Assembly: GCA_017407645.1 (NCBI GenBank)
Contig: JAFQWE010000015.1
Location: forward strand, 1 to 54,500
Direction: 5' to 3'
Length of the DNA: 54,500 nucleotides
DNA from: Clostridia bacterium
Lineage (GTDB): Bacteria; Bacillota; Clostridia; Oscillospirales; Acutalibacteraceae
Part shown: positions 26,147 through 33,729 of the stretch, one piece after another
How the letters are laid out: each line of letters begins with the position of its first letter
How positions within the stretch are numbered: the first letter of the stretch is position 1
Translations under genes and position numbers: made by a program
The notes under the pieces: model-generated
What the model saw: only the letters and a program-made list of their open reading frames with translations
The model's database searches: none
What the model was told of the DNA's origin: nothing

Positions 26147-27313
26147 TTAAACAATAACTCTTACCTTGATTACGCCGTCGATAGCAAGAATTGATGCGGC
26201 GGCATCCTTACCAACAAGCTCATCAACGTCAAGAATGGTATAAGCATACTCTTTCTTGGAGTCGTTTGCCATCTTTTCAATGTTAAGACCGAGAGCAGAA
26301 ACGGCACCTGAAATCTGAGTAAGCATATTGGGAATATTCTTGTGGATTACACAGATACGGCAAGCGGTTGTGCGAGGTGCAACAACGCTGGGCAAATTAA
26401 CAGAGTTTTTGATATTACCGTTTTCAAGGTAATCAACAATCTGATTTGCAGCCATAACTGCACAGTTATCCTCTGATTCCTGAGTAGATGCGCCAAGGTG
26501 AGGAATTGCAACAACACCCTCTACACCGATAACCTCGTCACTGGGGAAGTCGGTAACATAGGATGCTACAGTACCCTTGCCGAGTGCTTCAACGATGTCT
26601 GCACTGTTAACCAGGTCACCGCGAGAGAAGTTAAGGATTCTAACGCCATTCTTCATCTTTGCGATAGACTGTTCGTTAATCATATTCTTTGTATCGGGAG
26701 TAAGAGGCACGTGAACAGTGATGTAGTCGCAATCGGTATAAATCTCGTTAACATCTGAAATGTGCTTTACAGAGTTGTCAAGCTTAAGAGCGGCATCAAC
26801 TGACAAATAGGGGTCGTAGCCGTATACTTCCATACCTAAAGCGCAAGCGGCGTTGGCTACCAAAATACCGATAGCACCAAGACCGATAACGCCCAACTTT
26901 TTGCCCATAATTTCGGGGCCTGCAAATGCGCCCTTGCCCTTTTCAACCATTTTGCCAACCTCGGCACCGTTGCCCTTAAGGGTTTTTGCCCAATCAATAG
27001 CGGGCACTACCTTACGGGATGAAAGGAAAAGACCTGCAATAACAAGCTCTTTAACTGCATTGGCGTTGGCACCTGGGGTATTGAAAACAACGATACCTGC
27101 CTCGGCACACTTATCAACGGGGATGTTGTTTACGCCTGCGCCTGCACGTGCAATGGCAAGCAATGATTCGGGAAGTTCCATCTCGTGCATAGAAGCAGAG
27201 CGAACAAGTATAGCCTCGGGAGCCTCAATCTCGTCACCGCAGGTGTATTTGTCACCCTTAAAGCGAGTAAGACCGCAGGGTGAAATTTTGTTAAGAGTTT
27301 TAATATTATACAT
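26147..27313 (-). CDS. serA: D-3-phosphoglycerate dehydrogenase
   Basis: This 388-residue D-2-hydroxyacid dehydrogenase has the substrate-binding RAGAGVNNIP segment, the Rossmann motif LGVIGLGAIGILVANAA, the catalytic region NFSRGDLVN and the histidine motif IPHLGASTQESEDNCA typical of SerA, and a C-terminal ACT domain (about residues 315-388). It oxidises 3-phosphoglycerate in the first step of serine synthesis, and the ACT domain may bind serine. It lies downstream of serC, so two of the three serine enzymes are co-transcribed; serB is not in the window. Confidence 0.95.
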   Translation of the reverse strand: MYNIKTLNKISPCGLTRFKGDKYTCGDEIEAPEAILVRSASMHEMELPESLLAIARAGAGVNNIPVDKCAEAGIVVFNTPGANANAVKELVIAGLFLSSRKVVPAIDWAKTLKGNGAEVGKMVEKGKGAFAGPEIMGKKLGVIGLGAIGILVANAACALGMEVYGYDPYLSVDAALKLDNSVKHISDVNEIYTDCDYITVHVPLTPDTKNMINEQSIAKMKNGVRILNFSRGDLVNSADIVEALGKGTVASYVTDFPSDEVIGVEGVVAIPHLGASTQESEDNCAVMAANQIVDYLENGNIKNSVNLPSVVAPRTTACRICVIHKNIPNMLTQISGAVSALGLNIEKMANDSKKEYAYTILDVDELVGKDAAASILAIDGVIKVRVIV

Positions 27314-27328
27314 TATGTATTACCTCAA

Positions 27329-28411
27329 TCAATTTTCTTTTTCGAATTTAGCCATAAATTCAACAAGCTTCTGAACGCCCTCAGTAGGCATAGCGTTGTA
27401 GATAGATGCACGCATACCGCCAACTGAACGGTGGCCCTTAAGGTTAACAAAGCCTGCCTCGGTTGCTGCCTTAACAAACTTAGCGTCAAGCTCTTCGTCG
27501 CCTGTTACGAAAGGAACGTTCATAAGTGAGCGGTCCTCGGGAACAACGGTACCCTTGAACATTTTGCTGTTGTCAAGGAAGTCATAAAGAAGCTTTGCCT
27601 TGGCTTCGTTAATCTTCTTCATTTCTTCAAGGCCGCCAACCTCGTTCTTAATCCACTCAAGAACAAGCTTTGCAACGTAAATGCACCAGCAAGGAGGAGT
27701 GTTGAACATTGAGCCGTTTTCAACGTGGGTCTGATAGTTTAGCATGGTGGGGCAAATGTCACTTGCATTGCCAACCAAATCTTCACGAATGATAACGATG
27801 GTAAGACCTGCAGGTGCCATATTCTTCTGTGCGCCTGCATAAAGCATACCAAACTTTGAAACGTCGATAGGCTCTGACAAAATGCAGCTTGAAATATCAC
27901 CGATAAGCGGCACGTCACCGGTTTCGGGAAGGGTGTTCCACTTGGTGCCGTAGATGGTGTTATTTACGCAGATATGGAAATAGTCTGCATCGGGAGTAAA
28001 GGTAGCCTTATCAAGCTTGGGTATGTAGCTGAAGGTCTTATCCTTTGAAGAAGCAACAACGTTTGCTTCACCGTAACGGGCAGCCTCTTTTTGAGCCTTG
28101 GTTGCCCACTGACCTGTAACAACAAAGTCAGCCTTGCCGTTTTTGGTCATAAGGTTAAGGGGCATCATTGCAAACTGAGTTGATGCGCCACCCTGCAAGA
28201 AAAGAACCTTGTAGTTATCGGGAATGTTCATAACCTCGCGGAGCAATGCCTCGCACTCGTCAATAATTGCCTGATAGGTCTTTGAACGGTGTGACATTTC
28301 CATAACGGACTGGCCGCTTCCTTTATAATCAAGCATTTCTGCTGCTGCAGTTTTAAGGACTGCCTCGGGCAACATAGAGGGGCCCGCACTAAAATTGTAA
28401 ACTCTGGACAT
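27329..28411 (-). CDS. serC: Phosphoserine aminotransferase
   Basis: The frame opens at 28441 but the AGGAGGTAATATT ribosome binding site fixes the start at ATG 28409-28411, giving 360 residues beginning MSRVYNFSAGPSMLPEAVL, the SerC signature. The PLP lysine is in MLYAGAQKNMAPAGLTIVII (near residue 196), and the C-terminus has LKGHRSVGGMRASIYNAMP. SerC makes phosphoserine from 3-phosphohydroxypyruvate and glutamate. serA follows after 15 bases. Confidence 0.97.
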   Translation of the reverse strand: MSRVYNFSAGPSMLPEAVLKTAAAEMLDYKGSGQSVMEMSHRSKTYQAIIDECEALLREVMNIPDNYKVLFLQGGASTQFAMMPLNLMTKNGKADFVVTGQWATKAQKEAARYGEANVVASSKDKTFSYIPKLDKATFTPDADYFHICVNNTIYGTKWNTLPETGDVPLIGDISSCILSEPIDVSKFGMLYAGAQKNMAPAGLTIVIIREDLVGNASDICPTMLNYQTHVENGSMFNTPPCWCIYVAKLVLEWIKNEVGGLEEMKKINEAKAKLLYDFLDNSKMFKGTVVPEDRSLMNVPFVTGDEELDAKFVKAATEAGFVNLKGHRSVGGMRASIYNAMPTEGVQKLVEFMAKFEKEN

Positions 28412-28439
28412 AATATTACCTCCTAAAAATAATAAAGCC

Positions 28440-28469
28440 ATTATAAAACAACTGCAAAGGCTTTGTCAA
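28440..28469 (-). promoter_or_regulatory. Promoter of serC-serA
   Basis: TTGACA (28464-28469) and TATAAT (28440-28445) on the minus strand are 18 bases apart; both hexamers are perfect. Two further TTGACA hexamers lie upstream inside a direct repeat. Confidence 0.8.
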
Positions 28470-28472
28470 GGG

Positions 28473-28547
28473 GTTTGTTAATTTTTTGTCAATGTTTTTT
28501 CGTTTTTATGCGGTTTTTTACAAAAAGTTTGTTAATTTTTTGTCAAT
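28473..28547 (-). repeat. Two 21-base direct repeats upstream of the serC promoter
   Basis: The same 21 bases, beginning GTTTGTTAATTTTTT and ending GTCAAT, occur at 28473-28493 and 28527-28547 (54 bases apart). On the serC strand each copy starts ATTGACA. They fill most of the 199-base gap between the germination operon and serC and may be duplicated promoter or operator sequence. Confidence 0.75.
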
Positions 28548-28610
28548 ATAATCATTTAAGCCTATCCATCTTGAATTTTATGCCTGAAAACAGAGGATTT
28601 ATTACTGTAA

Positions 28611-30137
28611 TTAGCCTGAACTTATTACTGCGCTGCCTATATATCCTTTTTCGCTTATTATCCCCACCTCTGCCCTGCCTGATTTTGCAAAATCGGTGTT
28701 TATTCTGCTTACCGTTGTGCAAACCGTTATTCTTTCTTTATGCCCGAGCTTTAGAGAAGATACGAAATCAAAAGCCGATCCATAGGTAGAAATTAAATTC
28801 TTATACAATTTATTTATATTTCCATCCTGCAAATAGACAACTGCCGAATTAGGCATATTTGAATTTATTATTTCAGCTATTATATCTTTTGTTTTACCGT
28901 GGTTTTTATCTATGATTACTCCGCTCATCTGACTGTAGGACAGTTCTGCGCCATACTGAGTTTCTACTGTGTTTTTTGCCTCGGCAAAATTGCTTGCAGT
29001 GGCAGTATAAATTTCACCACCCTTTCCGCTTTCGGTTATAAGGCTTATCGTACCGTCACTGTTGCAGGCGCCAATCACCACGTACACGCTGTTTTCTATC
29101 TCTCTTGTGCCATTGCAAGAGCATAAATTCATTATAAGGCAAAGCGACATTGCGACAGGAATAATTTTTTTAATTTTAAGCATATCGGGGATTAACAGAA
29201 GCACCAAAAAGCCAAAGATGACCGACACCGTTTGCACCGCCGCGTAAAAGATTTCAAAATTGATTGATAAAAATGCAACGGCTAACAACACAGTCATTAC
29301 TGCACCAAATATAATCATTGATGGCTTTTGCTTAACCTTTTGCTTCTCGGTACTACCCACCATAGCAGATACAAGCACTATTGCTGCAGTTGCAGTTAGG
29401 ATATATACGGCGTCGGCAAGTCCTTCAAGGCGCTGAAAAAATTTGCCGAATGACACGTTTTTTGAGATTTCTGCTATTACCGATTGATAGTGAGAGGCTG
29501 TTACTCCAAAAGCAAGGCTTCCCAAAAAAGCGGAGGCAATTATTCCAAGCGTACAGGCAGAAAGAGTGATTATGCTTGTCTTTTTTTGCTTTTCGTCCAC
29601 GAACAGTAAGGGTAAAGCAAGAGCAAACAATATAGAAAAAGCATTGATGCTTCCAAGAACTACACCCTTTATTCCGTTATTAAATACAGGTGCTATATTT
29701 GAAATTCTATACTCCCCTATCCCAAGCAGACAACAAAGGATAAACACTACGCTAACCGCAACAAAAGAAAAAGCGGTAAATATGGTTGCACCCCGAAGCT
29801 TGACTCCAAAAGCCAAAAGGCTTAATGCAAAAAGCAAAACAAGAAGGGCAATTATTATTCCTTTGGTTTGAAAAAGTGCCATACTCGTCGCAAGCCGCGA
29901 TACCACAATAAGCAAATATACCGAGCATATAGCCATTGTTACAAAGCCTGTTTTGACTCGTAACAGCAGAGGTGTCAACAATACCACTGCCACGCCTGCG
30001 ATTAGAAAACAAATAAAAGCACTGTTGCCTGCAAGGTTATACACACTTTTCATTGCGCCTGAAAAAACTATTTCACCGAAAATGCACACATACATCGACA
30101 GGATGGCACCAAAATCAGTTATTCTTTTATTCATCAA
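28611..30137 (-). CDS. GerAB-type spore germination permease fused to a GerAC-like domain
   Basis: This 508-residue protein has a GerAB-like amino acid/polyamine-permease region (about residues 1-320, ten hydrophobic segments, the last VIFGFLVLLLIPDML). A basic-hydrophobic stretch KIKKIIPVAMSLCLIMN then ends in LCSC (C341), which looks like an intact lipoprotein signal peptide. After it comes NGTREIENSVYVVIGACNSDG, ASNFAEAKNTVETQYGAELSYSQMSGVIID, matching the first domain of GerAC lipoproteins. Normal GerAC is about 370 residues; only about 170 follow here. The start overlaps the end of gerAA by 11 bases, and no separate gerAC gene exists nearby. No ribosome binding site precedes the internal Met319. 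Confidence 0.85.
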   Translation of the reverse strand: MMNKRITDFGAILSMYVCIFGEIVFSGAMKSVYNLAGNSAFICFLIAGVAVVLLTPLLLRVKTGFVTMAICSVYLLIVVSRLATSMALFQTKGIIIALLVLLFALSLLAFGVKLRGATIFTAFSFVAVSVVFILCCLLGIGEYRISNIAPVFNNGIKGVVLGSINAFSILFALALPLLFVDEKQKKTSIITLSACTLGIIASAFLGSLAFGVTASHYQSVIAEISKNVSFGKFFQRLEGLADAVYILTATAAIVLVSAMVGSTEKQKVKQKPSMIIFGAVMTVLLAVAFLSINFEIFYAAVQTVSVIFGFLVLLLIPDMLKIKKIIPVAMSLCLIMNLCSCNGTREIENSVYVVIGACNSDGTISLITESGKGGEIYTATASNFAEAKNTVETQYGAELSYSQMSGVIIDKNHGKTKDIIAEIINSNMPNSAVVYLQDGNINKLYKNLISTYGSAFDFVSSLKLGHKERITVCTTVSRINTDFAKSGRAEVGIISEKGYIGSAVISSG

Positions 30138-31608
30138 ACTCCCACTTTCTTGATATTTTGGGTTGTTGACGCGGTCTTATTTTGCCGATCACGTTGGCCC
30201 TTTTTTGTTGCTTCCACAAAGGCATTTGCACAAAGGCGTTACTGTTAACCGTTTTAAATGAAAAAGGCGCCTCTATAAAAGGCAGTCCCAAAGAGCGCTG
30301 CAAGGATAGTAGCAATACTATTGCAGCGCATCCAAAAAAGACTCCGTAAAGGCCAAGAGTGCCGCCAAGGATAATTAACGCCACCTTGCAAACGGTTACG
30401 GCAAAGTTTATGTCGTAATCGGGCAGCACTGAATTTGCAAGACCCGATACCGCAACGATAATCAGGGTTACAGGGCTGACTATATTGGCATCTATTGCGG
30501 CAGAGCCCAGTATCAGTCCGCCCACAACCCCTATAGCGCCCCCCACTGCAGAGGGAGTGCGCACCCCTGCCTCCCGCACCAATTCAAAAAAGAGTTCCAT
30601 TACAAGCAGTTCCATAAGGGACGAAAAAGGTATTGATGCGCGAGACTGCGCTATCAAAAGTAATAGATGCGGCGGCAACATTTCGTGGTGAAAGTTAATA
30701 ACCGCAATATAAACTGCCGACAGAAGCAGTGCCAACACAAAAGCAAAACTGCGAATAAGTCGGGAAAAGGTGCCGCTTTGCCACCGTTGTTGGTTGCCCT
30801 CGGGGGAATCTAAAAATTCCGACAGAGTAACAGGCATAACAAGAACAAAGGGTGAATTGTCACATATAACAACTACCCTACCCGCATTAAGATACTGCGC
30901 CGCCCTTTCAGGTCTTTCGGTTGACAGAACGGATGGAAAAACCGACCAACGCGAATCCCCTATCATTTGTTCAAGCATTCCGCTTCCCGATACGTAATCC
31001 GCCTTGATGGATTTTAAGCGTTTTTTTACCCTTTCAACAAGCTTCATATCGGTAAGCCCTGCAATATACATTACACCGCAAATATCGTTGCTGATTTCAC
31101 CCACGGTTATCATTTCGGTTATCAGGTCGGGAGTCCGTACTCCTCGTCGCACAAGAGATATGTTGCTTCGTATACTTTCACTGAAAGCTTCTTGGGAGCC
31201 TTTTATGGAATTTTCGGTTAAAGGAGTAGATATTGACCGTCGCGGAAATCCTTTTGTTTCACACACTCCGCTAAACTCCGAACCGTCAACAAAGATGGCA
31301 GTGTCACCAAGCAAAATTCTTGACACCACCGTCTGCATATCAGTAACCTTTGTGCAATCGTTAAATTCCACAGTGTTAAACAAATCGATGGGACTTTGGT
31401 TGCAAGACATTAGCGGTCGCACTATAAAATCATTAACCGCGACAGTGTTAGTCATTCCGTCAATATACACCACCACGCAATTTTCACCGCTATCTGATTT
31501 AAAAGAACGGATCACAATATCCTTGTTGGTTGGAAAATGAAAAATTTCTTTGATATTTTTCATATTATCAAGGGCTTTTATCGATATATATTTTGCGGTT
31601 TTTGACAT
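30127..31608 (-). CDS. gerAA: GerA family spore germination protein (GerAA subunit)
   Basis: This 493-residue protein has a large soluble N-terminal region (about 1-270; CGVMYIAGLTDMKLVERVKKRL, VVICDNSPFVLVMPVT) and a membrane region of about five segments including the family motif REAGVRTPSAVGGAIGVVGGLILG near 365. GerAA proteins sit in the spore inner membrane as part of the nutrient germinant receptor; recent family work treats them as oligomeric ion channels. It is first in a two-gene operon with the GerAB-GerAC fusion. Ribosome binding site GCAGGGAG. Confidence 0.93.
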   Translation of the reverse strand: MSKTAKYISIKALDNMKNIKEIFHFPTNKDIVIRSFKSDSGENCVVVYIDGMTNTVAVNDFIVRPLMSCNQSPIDLFNTVEFNDCTKVTDMQTVVSRILLGDTAIFVDGSEFSGVCETKGFPRRSISTPLTENSIKGSQEAFSESIRSNISLVRRGVRTPDLITEMITVGEISNDICGVMYIAGLTDMKLVERVKKRLKSIKADYVSGSGMLEQMIGDSRWSVFPSVLSTERPERAAQYLNAGRVVVICDNSPFVLVMPVTLSEFLDSPEGNQQRWQSGTFSRLIRSFAFVLALLLSAVYIAVINFHHEMLPPHLLLLIAQSRASIPFSSLMELLVMELFFELVREAGVRTPSAVGGAIGVVGGLILGSAAIDANIVSPVTLIIVAVSGLANSVLPDYDINFAVTVCKVALIILGGTLGLYGVFFGCAAIVLLLSLQRSLGLPFIEAPFSFKTVNSNAFVQMPLWKQQKRANVIGKIRPRQQPKISRKWEFDE

Positions 31609-31644
31609 ATATTTAACTCCCTGCTTAAAATTTTAAAAAAAGAC

Positions 31645-31673
31645 TTGATTTTTTCTTTTGCGTCTGTTATGAT
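31645..31673 (+). promoter_or_regulatory. Likely promoter of rpmB
   Basis: TTGATT (31645-31650), 17 bases and TATGAT (31668-31673; an overlapping GATAAT ends at 31676) lie 40 bases before the rpmB start. Confidence 0.55.
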
Positions 31674-31712
31674 AATACGGTACTTTTGACTACTATTAAG
31701 GAGGTGCAGATA

Positions 31713-31901
31713 ATGGCTAAATGTGAAATCTGCAATAAAGAGGTTACATTCGGTATTAAGGTGTCTCACTCACACAGACGTTCAAACAGAACCTGGAAGC
31801 CCAATGTAAAGCGTGTTAAGGCTATTGTTGACGGTACTCCGTGCAGAGTTTATGCCTGCACCCGTTGCCTTCGTTCAGGCAAGGTTACCCGCGCTATCTA
31901 A
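31713..31901 (+). CDS. rpmB: 50S ribosomal protein L28
   Basis: The AAGGAGGTG ribosome binding site fixes the start at ATG 31713 (62 residues, MAKCEICNKEVTFGIKVSHSH). Four cysteines in two pairs (CEIC and CTRC) form a zinc ribbon, so this is the zinc-binding form of L28. The KPNVKRVKAIVDG segment is typical. Monocistronic, with its own promoter and a following hairpin. Confidence 0.97.
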   Translation: MAKCEICNKEVTFGIKVSHSHRRSNRTWKPNVKRVKAIVDGTPCRVYACTRCLRSGKVTRAI

Positions 31902-31920
31902 TCTTTATTGAAAAGCATTC

Positions 31921-31945
31921 AATTCCCCGATTCGTTCGGGGAATT
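31921..31945 (+). terminator. Hairpin after rpmB
   Basis: AATTCCCCGA (31921-31930) pairs with TCGGGGAATT (31936-31945), loop of five, with a short weak T tail. The HAD gene begins 24 bases on, so partial read-through is likely. Confidence 0.75.
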
Positions 31946-31968
31946 TTGCTATATGTGAGGTGTTTTTT

Positions 31969-32718
31969 ATGCGGTATGACGGAATTTTGCTTTGTTCCGA
32001 TTTTGACGGCACTCTTTCATCCGGCGGTAAAATCTCAAAAGAAAACCTTGATGCAATCAGAATGTTTCAGGAAAAAGGTGGTCTGTTCACCCTTGCAACC
32101 GGAAGGGCTCCCGATTATATTGCTGAGACCGCTTCTGAACTTACCGTTAACGCGCCCATGATAAGTGTTAACGGCGCTTGTCTTTTTGACTGCGCCAAAA
32201 ATAAGGAGCTGTACAAGATACCACTTAACGATACGTCGGACTTTTCAAAAAACATTCTTTGTCACAAAAACTGCCTACGTGTAAGAATAGTTCGTCAGGA
32301 TTACAGTATTGTTTCCGTTGAAAACGGAGACGTTGCTAATCTTGAAAAATATCTTAATGAGCCTTTATTCAAATTAGTATACGTTTTTGACCAAACAGAT
32401 GCACCTGTTGAAAATCTTAACCGATATAAAGAAAAATTCGGGGACAGGTTTTACTTTTCGCGCAGTTGGGAATATTCCCTTGAGGTGTTGAGTATAAACG
32501 CAACCAAGGGCGAGATGCTGAAAAGGCTTAAAAGGACTCTTCCTAACGTTAATCTCACCGTTGGTGTAGGAGATTTTGATAACGACGTACCTTTGGTGAA
32601 AGAAGCAGATATAGGCTATGCGGTTGCCAATGGAGTGCAATCGGTTAAAGACGCGGCAGACAGAATAACCGTTTCTTGTAAGGACCACGCTATTGCAAAA
32701 ATTATTTATGAACTGTGA
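31969..32718 (+). CDS. HAD-superfamily (Cof-type) phosphatase
   Basis: Started at ATG 31969 behind GTGAGG, this 249-residue protein has motif I SDFDGTLSSGG, motif II TLATGRAP, a Cof-type cap domain (about residues 80-180) and motifs III-IV NATKGEMLKRLK and VGVGDFDNDVPLVKEADIGYAVANG. Such enzymes dephosphorylate sugar phosphates, nucleotides or flavin/PLP precursors; the substrate cannot be told. A GTG three codons upstream overlaps the ribosome binding site and is less likely. Confidence 0.92.
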   Translation: MRYDGILLCSDFDGTLSSGGKISKENLDAIRMFQEKGGLFTLATGRAPDYIAETASELTVNAPMISVNGACLFDCAKNKELYKIPLNDTSDFSKNILCHKNCLRVRIVRQDYSIVSVENGDVANLEKYLNEPLFKLVYVFDQTDAPVENLNRYKEKFGDRFYFSRSWEYSLEVLSINATKGEMLKRLKRTLPNVNLTVGVGDFDNDVPLVKEADIGYAVANGVQSVKDAADRITVSCKDHAIAKIIYEL

Positions 32719-32747
32719 CAGGATGCCGAGGCACCCTGTCACTTTTT
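32715..32747. terminator. Terminator between the HAD gene and mazF
   Basis: GTGACAGG-A-TGCC pairs with GGCA-C-CCTGTCAC, then TTTTT. It starts within the HAD stop codon and ends at the mazF stop, so it lies exactly between the convergent genes. The T-run favours the plus strand. Confidence 0.82.
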
Positions 32748-33087
32748 ATAGCCCAAAGGATACCGACAGCGCTTGATTTATCATACTCATTGAGTAGTCG
32801 TCAAGACTGCCCATTTTTTCTTTTAAGCGTTGCTTATCGATTGTTCTGATTTGTTCAAGAAGCACTATTGAATCCTTGGCAAGTCCGCTGTTGTCGGCGT
32901 TTACCTGAATATGCGTGGGCAATTTGGTTTTGTCTCTTTGGCTTGTTATTGCTGCGGCAATTACTGTGGGGCTGTATTTGTTGCCCACATCGTTTTGAAC
33001 AATAAGCACAGGTCTTATTCCGCCTTGCTCTGAGCCCACAACAGGGCTCAAGTCGGCGTAATAAATATCGCCTCGTTTTATTGTCAT
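32746..33087 (-). CDS. mazF: MazF/EndoA-type mRNA interferase toxin
   Basis: This 113-residue protein starts [33 protein letters not shown], the MazF/NdoA signature with the catalytic arginine, and has VIAAAITSQ (catalytic threonine/serine) and the C-terminal [16 protein letters not shown]. MazF cleaves single-stranded RNA at short sites. In Bacillus the gene follows alr and the antitoxin gene ndoAI; here neither is present. In the 143 bases upstream I found no open frame longer than a few codons. The nnr-lipoprotein-mazF order still resembles the Bacillus locus with two genes missing. Confidence 0.94.
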   Translation of the reverse strand: MTIKRGDIYYADLSPVVGSEQGGIRPVLIVQNDVGNKYSPTVIAAAITSQRDKTKLPTHIQVNADNSGLAKDSIVLLEQIRTIDKQRLKEKMGSLDDYSMSMINQALSVSFGL

Positions 33088-33230
33088 TAAAATTCACTCT
33101 CCGATAAATTATCAATGATGTACACAAGTATTTTTGCCTGAATTTGATGGATTTAAACACCTGTATTCATCATTACATAATATTTAAAAGTGAAGTCTGA
33201 TGCTATTTTACCAAAACCCTCTATACAGAA

Positions 33231-33264
33231 AAAACGGCAAGGTTTAGTTAAACCTTGCCGTTTT
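33231..33264 (-). terminator. Terminator overlapping the end of the lipoprotein gene
   Basis: A 16-base stem (AAAACGGCAAGGTTTA with its complement) followed on the minus strand by a T-run. Its first arm encodes the last residues (KTARFN) and stop of the lipoprotein, so coding and termination share sequence. Confidence 0.92.
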
Positions 33265-33729
33265 GTAATCAAAATCGCATATATAATCGTATTTTAAGAA
33301 AATAATTTTGCTTATTACTCCATCCTCGCCAAGATATACCTCGAATTCTCCACACCTGTCAGTGCATCGGTATGCCCCATCACTGTACACATCATCAATA
33401 AAGTTGTGATTAAGAGCGACGTATAAAAGAGCAGGCAGACTGTGAGACACATACTCTATATCTATTTGCTTTTTAACCTTATACACATCTAAAAAGCATC
33501 CGCTTGGCGAAACGGTCAAACCCAAACCCTTACTGCCGTCGCTATGCAAAAAGACGCTGTCGAAGGTTTCACCGCTTCGGGAAAGCTGCAAGGTTTGAGT
33601 GGAGCCATTCATTTGTGCCGTTACAACGCAACTTATTCCGTCGGTTATTGGATCGGGATTTTGGGAAGTCTTATTGCATCCTATCAGCATTACCAACGCT
33701 AATAAAGCTGTTGCAAATTTTAGCCGCAA
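33244..33729 (-). CDS. Small lipoprotein of unknown function
   Basis: This 161-residue protein has a lipoprotein signal peptide, MRLKFATALLALVMLIGC, with lipobox LIGC (cysteine 18). The mature part resembles a LolA-like or YdcC-like beta fold (CVVTAQMNGSTQTLQLSRSGETF), but it is short. In Bacillus a lipoprotein gene (ydcC) lies at the corresponding position near alr-ndoA, which supports a relationship by context only. It begins one base after the nnr stop (33730), and ends in a terminator. Confidence 0.82.
   Translation of the reverse strand: MRLKFATALLALVMLIGCNKTSQNPDPITDGISCVVTAQMNGSTQTLQLSRSGETFDSVFLHSDGSKGLGLTVSPSGCFLDVYKVKKQIDIEYVSHSLPALLYVALNHNFIDDVYSDGAYRCTDRCGEFEVYLGEDGVISKIIFLKYDYICDFDYKTARFN

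Noticed and set aside
29181-29183. Internal start giving a separate GerAC lipoprotein from Met319
   Set aside because: The sequence before it (TTAATCCCCGAT) has no ribosome binding site and the frame is continuous with GerAB, so a fusion is the simpler reading. Not fully excluded.
33088-33243. Antitoxin gene upstream of mazF
   Set aside because: All three frames on the minus strand are closed within a few codons, for example an ATG that meets TAA at once and another after six codons.
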